The translations under genes and the position numbers were made by a program. The notes below the pieces were generated by a model. It saw nothing but the letters and a program-made list of their open reading frames with translations. It was not told the DNA's origin and did no database searches. A DNA stretch of 8,195 nucleotides from a bacterium. Its GTDB lineage: Archaea > Nanobdellota > Nanobdellia > Pacearchaeales > GW2011-AR1. Numbering within the stretch: position 1 is the stretch's first letter; each line of letters begins with the position of its first letter. Location: contig JAUUWR010000044.1 in NCBI GenBank assembly GCA_030588935.1, forward strand, positions 1 to 8,195, given 5' to 3'. Of the stretch, positions 5,522 to 8,195 are shown in pieces.

Positions 5522-5767
5522 ATGCAAAATACAACGATTAAGATAAGCAAGAAAACAAAACAAAGATTAGATAATTTAAAAGAATATAAGAGGGAGAGTT
5601 ATGAAGATGTGATAATAAAGATTCTTCATATTTTGAATCAAATTAGAAAAGACCCTGTTTCTGGAAATCGGCTTTTGGGGAAGATTGATGGGAATATTAT
5701 GGGGGGGAGGGGTTATTTTAAAGAGGATGAAAGAGAAGGAAAAAAGAATAAAACTAATATCTTATAA
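5522..5767 (+). CDS. Ribbon-helix-helix protein, antitoxin-like, without evident toxin
   Basis: This 81-residue protein opens with TTIKISKKTKQRLDNLKE (4-21), a strand followed by a helix, then YKRESYEDVIIKIL (22-35). This arrangement is typical of archaeal RHH proteins of the VapB/CopG antitoxin type, in which the RESYEDVI segment marks the start of the second helix. The C-terminal 25 residues (GNIMGGRGYFKEDE onward) are polar and lysine-rich, like the disordered tail by which antitoxins bind their toxins. No PIN, RelE or other known toxin gene adjoins it; the preceding 260-residue gene, 12 bases away, is its only possible partner. A run of seven G (5701-5707) followed by AGGGG lies in the tail-coding part and could cause slippage. 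It is likely a homodimeric DNA-binding regulator of its own operon. Confidence 0.7.
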   Translation: MQNTTIKISKKTKQRLDNLKEYKRESYEDVIIKILHILNQIRKDPVSGNRLLGKIDGNIMGGRGYFKEDEREGKKNKTNIL

Positions 5768-5789
5768 AATATTTATGGCTCGAAGTAGA
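5766..5789 (+). repeat. Right copy of imperfect direct repeat flanking the HTH/RHH unit
   Basis: This matches the copy at 4571-4594 at 20 of 24 positions (core TTTATGGCTCGA) and overlaps the last two bases of the RHH gene. An ATG within it opens a 20-codon frame (5775-5837) of no recognisable character, which I do not call as a gene. Confidence 0.4.
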
Positions 5790-5792
5790 AGC

Positions 5793-5818
5793 TTAAGCTG
5801 TTCATATGTGAAGCTTAA
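5793..5818. terminator. Hairpin between the convergent RHH and dnaG genes
   Basis: The arms TTAAGCT (5793-5799) and AGCTTAA (5812-5818) form a perfect 7-bp inverted repeat around a 12-base loop that itself contains the palindrome CATATG. Its location between two converging genes suggests a role in 3'-end formation. No T-run follows on either strand, so the terminator call is weak. Confidence 0.3.
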
Positions 5819-5851
5819 TAATGTATTAGGATTCTAGATAAAATATTAAGA

Positions 5852-7024
5852 TTAAACTGAAACCAAATTAACCTTAGTATCAGTGCTGACAAAATTTGTA
5901 GCAATTAAATTATTGCATCCTAATTTTTCGCAGATTTCTATAATGCGCGGTGTTGCTGTGCCGTCAACAGCAATAACATAAGGTTCTTCATTTAATTCCA
6001 GAGAATACATTCTCCTTAGGGGAACTTTTTTTACTGTTTCTAAATCCTTGTTAAAAACTATGGCCCCTTTTGTGCCAACAAGCTCTGAAATTTTGCTTTT
6101 GATTTTTTCTTTTTCTTCATTAGTCAATTTTTGAATTTCTCTTTTAGGTTCTTCTTTTGTTTCTGGTTCTGGGGTTCTATATTCTCTTGAATCTCTTTTT
6201 CTGTTATTAACGCGATATTCTGAAACACGAATTTTTTTTCTCAGGGCCTGAAGAATTTCTTTTCCAGTTAATTCTTCGACTTCTTTTCCTTCAGGTGCTA
6301 TTGCAATGAAATCGATTTTAGCATTTTCAATAACGTTTTTTATAATTAACTTGCCTCCTCTGTCTCCGTCTACAAATAAAATAACATCTGATTTTTCTTC
6401 AGTTAGTTTTTTAATTGTTTGAGGAAGTCTTGTTCCATTCATTGCTATTGCATTTTTGATTCTGTTTTTTATTAAATTAATTACATCTGCCCTTCCCTCG
6501 ACAATTATTAGTTCGTCGCCTGAAATATCCCCGCAGGGGAGATTTTCAGTTCCATAAGTTTGCAGTTTTGCAATTTCAGTAGAGACTTTTATTTCACTAG
6601 CCATTTCACTGATTTCTTTTCCTGATTCTCCTAATTTTCCCATTAATTTTTTAGCTCGTTCAAGAATATAATCTCTTTTGCTTCCTCTTACGTCTTCAAT
6701 GTCTTCCACAACGATTTTAGTGTCGCTTGGCCCTATTCGTTCAATGGTTTCAAGAGCTGCTGCTATAATTGTAGTTTCTGTTTTATCCATAGCAGAAGGG
6801 ACTTCTATTTCGCCGACAGTTTTTCTATCTTCATAATTTAAGGAAACTTCAATTCTGCCGATTTTGCCGGCTTTTTGAAGTTCTCTCATTTCAAGTTCAT
6901 CTCCTAAAAGGCCTTCTGTCTGGCCAAATATTGCTCCGATTATGTCAGGTTTTTCAACAGCACCTTCAGATACAAATTTGAGGTGAACTATATATTTTAT
7001 TGATACTGGACTTATTTTTGCCAT
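5852..7024 (-). CDS. dnaG: Archaeal DnaG, TOPRIM-domain primase-like protein
   Basis: The 390-residue protein matches archaeal DnaG from its first residues (SIKYIVHLKFVSEGAVEKPDIIGAIFGQTEGLLG). The TOPRIM domain is intact: IIVEGRADV at 173-181 with catalytic Glu176, AMNGT at 194-198, and FVDGDRGG at 217-224 with Asp219/Asp221. It lacks the bacterial zinc-binding and helicase-binding domains, as the family does. A charged, low-complexity linker (about 270-300) joins a smaller C-terminal domain (about 301-390). In archaea the main replicative primase is PriSL; DnaG has been shown in several species to associate with the RNA exosome, and primase activity has been reported for one. No exosome gene is present here, so its role cannot be decided from context. 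The length is near the low end for the family. A TATA box about 40 bp upstream leaves a leader of roughly 14 bases without a Shine-Dalgarno sequence. Confidence 0.95.
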   Translation of the reverse strand: MAKISPVSIKYIVHLKFVSEGAVEKPDIIGAIFGQTEGLLGDELEMRELQKAGKIGRIEVSLNYEDRKTVGEIEVPSAMDKTETTIIAAALETIERIGPSDTKIVVEDIEDVRGSKRDYILERAKKLMGKLGESGKEISEMASEIKVSTEIAKLQTYGTENLPCGDISGDELIIVEGRADVINLIKNRIKNAIAMNGTRLPQTIKKLTEEKSDVILFVDGDRGGKLIIKNVIENAKIDFIAIAPEGKEVEELTGKEILQALRKKIRVSEYRVNNRKRDSREYRTPEPETKEEPKREIQKLTNEEKEKIKSKISELVGTKGAIVFNKDLETVKKVPLRRMYSLELNEEPYVIAVDGTATPRIIEICEKLGCNNLIATNFVSTDTKVNLVSV

Positions 7025-7058
7025 GTTTGTTTTTTAATTATTTTATTTTTAACTTATA

Positions 7059-7067
7059 TCTTATAAA
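7059..7067 (-). promoter_or_regulatory. Proximal TATA box of dnaG
   Basis: On the minus strand this reads TTTATAAGA. The centre, at about 7063, predicts a start near 7038 and a leader of about 14 bases before ATG 7024. The box lies immediately 3' of the hairpin element at 7082-7130. Confidence 0.55.
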
Positions 7068-7081
7068 TTATCACTCTATGT

Positions 7082-7130
7082 TCTGAGTAGCTTAAGTTCT
7101 AAATCGAACTTACCCAAGCTCATCTCCAGA
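7082..7130 (-). ncRNA. Candidate structured RNA upstream of dnaG
   Basis: On the minus strand this is a bulged hairpin clearly richer in GC than its surroundings. The outer stem is UCUGG/UCAGA, then an internal loop of 5 and 2 bases. The middle stem is AGCUU/AAGCU, followed by a 4-base bulge (GGGU) and the top stem AAGUUC/GAACUU with the loop GAUUUA. An alternative outer stem CGCUCU/AGAGUG (7133-7128 with 7077-7072) encloses a larger internal loop. A TATA box at 7165-7172 would start transcription near 7142, just before the element. It could be an independent small RNA or a leader element of a longer dnaG transcript. It has the general hairpin-with-pocket shape of H/ACA RNAs but no proper ACA box, and no complete C and D boxes. 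The structure is seen; the RNA status is inference. Confidence 0.35.
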
Positions 7131-7164
7131 GCGTAATATTTTGTATATTATTAGTTATATAATA

Positions 7165-7172
7165 TTTATAAA
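7165..7172 (-). promoter_or_regulatory. Distal TATA box upstream of the hairpin element
   Basis: TTTATAAA is a consensus archaeal TATA box about 100 bp upstream of the proximal dnaG box. On the minus strand it predicts a start near 7142, at the 5' edge of the structured element. It is symmetric and could also drive + strand transcription from about 7194. Confidence 0.45.
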
Positions 7173-7291
7173 CTAAAAAAACATTAAAATTATCTAGAAA
7201 GATTTCTTATACTTTTATTACTTTTAGTCTTCACTTAACATTCATTTAAAATTAATATGAAATGTAAATTGTGATATAATCTGGTCTTAAT

Positions 7292-7315
7292 AGATAATTT
7301 TTATTATCTTTTTTT
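7292..7315 (+). terminator. Intrinsic-terminator-like hairpin on the + strand
   Basis: AGATAAT and ATTATCT form a perfect 7-bp stem around a TTTT loop and are followed directly by a run of six T. This is the textbook hairpin-plus-T-tract form, but no + strand gene precedes it, so it would end a non-coding transcript. The stem is AT-only and weak. Confidence 0.4.
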
Positions 7316-7334
7316 AATCTACGATATGTCAAAA

Positions 7335-7362
7335 TTTTTGGGGTTTATAAAGTTTTTGGGGT
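7335..7362. repeat. Direct repeat TTTTTGGGGT bracketing a TATA box
   Basis: TTTTTGGGGT occurs at 7335-7344 and 7353-7362, 18 bp apart. The second symmetric TATA box TTTATAAA (7344-7351) lies between the copies. The arrangement suggests a regulator site around a promoter, although no gene lies in range on either strand. Confidence 0.4.
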
Positions 7363-7379
7363 AGAAAAATTATATTACT

Positions 7380-7427
7380 AACAAAAACAAAACTAAAAAT
7401 GATAAAATAAAATCAAAAAGAAAAACT
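7380..7427 (-). terminator. T-rich terminator after the acidic micropeptide
   Basis: On the minus strand, within 50 bases of the stop codon, there are at least six T-runs of four or five, starting with TTTTTCTTTTT. This is a typical archaeal termination region and supports a genuine short transcript ending here. Confidence 0.55.
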
Positions 7428-7429
7428 TA

Positions 7430-7495
7430 CTACTCTTCATCAGGCTCCTCATCTAAATCAAACTCATCTAATTCAAAAGTTTCTTCATCAGACAT
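7430..7495 (-). CDS. Acidic 21-residue micropeptide
   Basis: ATG (7495-7493) opens a 21-codon frame ending in TAG. The peptide has 13 Asp/Glu, no Lys, Arg or His, and a tandem five-residue repeat FELDE-FDLDE (residues 7-16), framed by SDEE at the start and PDEE at the end. Expression signals are complete: a TATA box at 7545-7552, a predicted start near 7523, AGGAGGG 10 bases before the ATG, and a T-rich terminator after the stop. That arrangement is better than for most full-size genes in this window. I do not recognise a family. The alternating acidic and Phe/Leu residues suggest a short helical or extended binding motif for a basic partner, or a DNA-mimic patch; this is inference. The NYN gene lies upstream on the same strand, but the micropeptide has its own promoter. 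Confidence 0.55.
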   Translation of the reverse strand: MSDEETFELDEFDLDEEPDEE

Positions 7496-7505
7496 ATTAA
7501 ATTAA

Positions 7506-7512
7506 CCCTCCT
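7506..7512 (-). promoter_or_regulatory. Shine-Dalgarno AGGAGGG for the micropeptide
   Basis: On the minus strand AGGAGGG ends 10 bases before ATG 7495. It is the strongest such site on the minus strand of this window and decides the micropeptide start. Confidence 0.65.
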
Positions 7513-7544
7513 TTATTTATTATAATTTTATATTAAATATTGAG

Positions 7545-7552
7545 TATTTAAA
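7545..7552 (-). promoter_or_regulatory. TATA box of the micropeptide
   Basis: TTTAAATA on the minus strand lies 50 bases before the ATG. It predicts a start near 7523 and a leader of about 28 bases that includes the AGGAGGG site. Confidence 0.5.
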
Positions 7553-7647
7553 CTTTTTGTTAATAGAGGACAAGGGTTTTTTGTGACGACAAATTAAAAT
7601 TTTCTTTTAAAAATGCTTTTACTATTTTTGGGTGAAGAAAATTCATC

Positions 7648-8193
7648 TTACTCAAAAAACTCATCTAAAATTTCTTTTTTTAAAGCCAAAAAATTATCAC
7701 AATTTTGTTTCAAATTTCTGGAGAAGTTTTTCCTAAGATAAATATTTTCTACCCTCTTCCCTTTTCTTTGAACTGCTTTTACAGCAGGAACAAAATCTCC
7801 ATCACCAGAAACCACAATAGCTATATCAAACATATCATCTGTTGCTCCTTCAACCATATCAACTGCCATATGGATGTCATCTTCTTTAATCGTGTAATAA
7901 AATTCTCCTGTTTTCTTTATTTTTCTCTTAACTAACTTACATAATATTAAATTAAATTTAGGAATTCTTTTTATTTTATCAAAAAATCTTTGTTGGCTCT
8001 TATATTTTCCCAAATTCTTTGATATATCAAGGGGAGCATTATAATAAAAAATATTTACAATTTCTCTATCTTTTGCTAGAAATTTGATAAATTCATCAAA
8101 ATTAAAATCCATATAACTTTTAGAATTTCCATAAATTTTCTTTAAGCCATGATAAAAATTATTTCCATCTATAAAAATAGCAACTCTTTTCAT
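7648..8193 (-). CDS. NYN-domain (LabA/DUF88-type) putative ribonuclease
   Basis: The 181-residue protein is a compact single NYN domain, a PIN-like fold. The first strand carries FIDGNNF (7-13) with Asp9, and the middle helix KEDDIHMAVDMV (103-114) carries Asp106 and Asp112. The signature VVSGDGDFVPAV (127-138) contains Asp131 and Asp133. These acidic residues are the expected metal-binding catalytic set, so the enzyme should be an active metal-dependent RNase or nucleic-acid phosphodiesterase. GKRVENIYL (145-153) is the typical following strand. Related proteins are widespread in bacteria and archaea, often without a defined substrate. The gene is complete, with the ATG only two bases from the window edge, so its promoter and any upstream partner are not visible. 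The micropeptide follows on the same strand after about 150 bases, with its own promoter. Confidence 0.9.
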   Translation of the reverse strand: MKRVAIFIDGNNFYHGLKKIYGNSKSYMDFNFDEFIKFLAKDREIVNIFYYNAPLDISKNLGKYKSQQRFFDKIKRIPKFNLILCKLVKRKIKKTGEFYYTIKEDDIHMAVDMVEGATDDMFDIAIVVSGDGDFVPAVKAVQRKGKRVENIYLRKNFSRNLKQNCDNFLALKKEILDEFFE

Positions 8194-8195
8194 TT

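Larger units (their letters stand above)
7140..7429. other. Gene-free AT-rich region between dnaG and the acidic micropeptide
   Basis: No coding frame of any credibility is present on either strand. The stretch contains a symmetric TATA box (7165-7172), an 11-bp inverted repeat (7186-7196 with 7291-7301), and a hairpin plus T-run on the + strand (7292-7315). It also holds a second symmetric TATA box (7344-7351) bracketed by a direct repeat. Together these could delimit a + strand small RNA of about 120 bases. Confidence 0.5.

Noticed and set aside
5775..5837. A 20-codon + strand frame starting in the right flanking repeat
   Set aside because: It has no ribosome binding site, no recognisable composition, and its sequence is largely made of the hairpin arms.
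7082..7130. Box C/D guide RNA on the minus strand
   Set aside because: GAGATGA is only a near-match to box C, and there is no CUGA box D at a proper distance; H/ACA is likewise incomplete, so no class was assigned.
7705..7935. A 76-codon + strand frame opposite the NYN gene
   Set aside because: It is antisense to a clear NYN domain, and its Phe/Asn/Cys-rich composition is an artefact of the opposite strand.
1..8195. CRISPR arrays, insertion sequences, tRNA or rRNA genes
   Set aside because: I saw no regularly spaced repeats, no transposase-like frame, and no conserved RNA gene sequence on either strand.

Overview
The window looks like part of an archaeal chromosome, most likely from a small-genome DPANN-type lineage (Woesearchaeota/Pacearchaeota-like). 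The domain call is fairly firm: there is an archaeal-type DnaG (TOPRIM protein without the bacterial zinc finger), an archaeal-style SMC C-terminus, and TATA boxes of the form TTTATAAA or TTTAAATA at sensible distances from starts, some giving leaderless or near-leaderless mRNAs. The DNA is strongly AT-rich and intergenic regions end in T-rich tracts. The finer lineage is inferred from the gene set, chiefly the single-pass S-layer-like protein, and is less certain.

Layout. Positions 1-966 (+) are the C-terminal part of an SMC protein cut by the window edge. It runs convergently into an unrecognised 332-residue protein (963-1961, -); their stop codons share one palindrome. That gene is divergent from a MazE/MazF-like toxin-antitoxin pair (2072-2299 and 2284-2616, +). 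The pair has a palindromic operator candidate directly before the antitoxin start, and its genes overlap. A small unrecognised protein (2649-3029, -) faces it. An S-layer-like membrane-anchored surface protein follows (3135-4406, -). A 320-base non-coding stretch (4407-4726) holds promoter candidates, three GTAT steps spaced exactly 10 bp, and nested inverted repeats. It leads into a two-gene unit (4727-5509 and 5522-5767, +): a possible HTH protein of unknown role and a ribbon-helix-helix protein with no recognisable toxin partner. Imperfect direct repeats flank this unit.

The archaeal dnaG gene (5852-7024, -) follows. Between two consecutive TATA boxes upstream of it lies a GC-richer hairpin that could be a small RNA or a long-leader element. 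The stretch 7140-7429 has no gene, but on the + strand it has an intrinsic-terminator-like hairpin whose 5' arm can also pair with an upstream segment. Positions 7430-7495 (-) encode a very small, extremely acidic 21-residue peptide with a well-placed TATA box and a strong Shine-Dalgarno sequence. The window ends with a complete NYN/LabA-type putative nuclease (7648-8193, -).

Together this is core information-processing genes (SMC, DnaG, possibly the NYN protein) interspersed with short accessory units (toxin-antitoxin, HTH/RHH pair, orphans). The items most worth following up are the acidic micropeptide, the hairpin upstream of dnaG, the HTH/RHH cassette with its leader structures, and the unrecognised gene divergent from the toxin-antitoxin pair. 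No complete defence system, CRISPR array, tRNA, rRNA or insertion sequence is visible.
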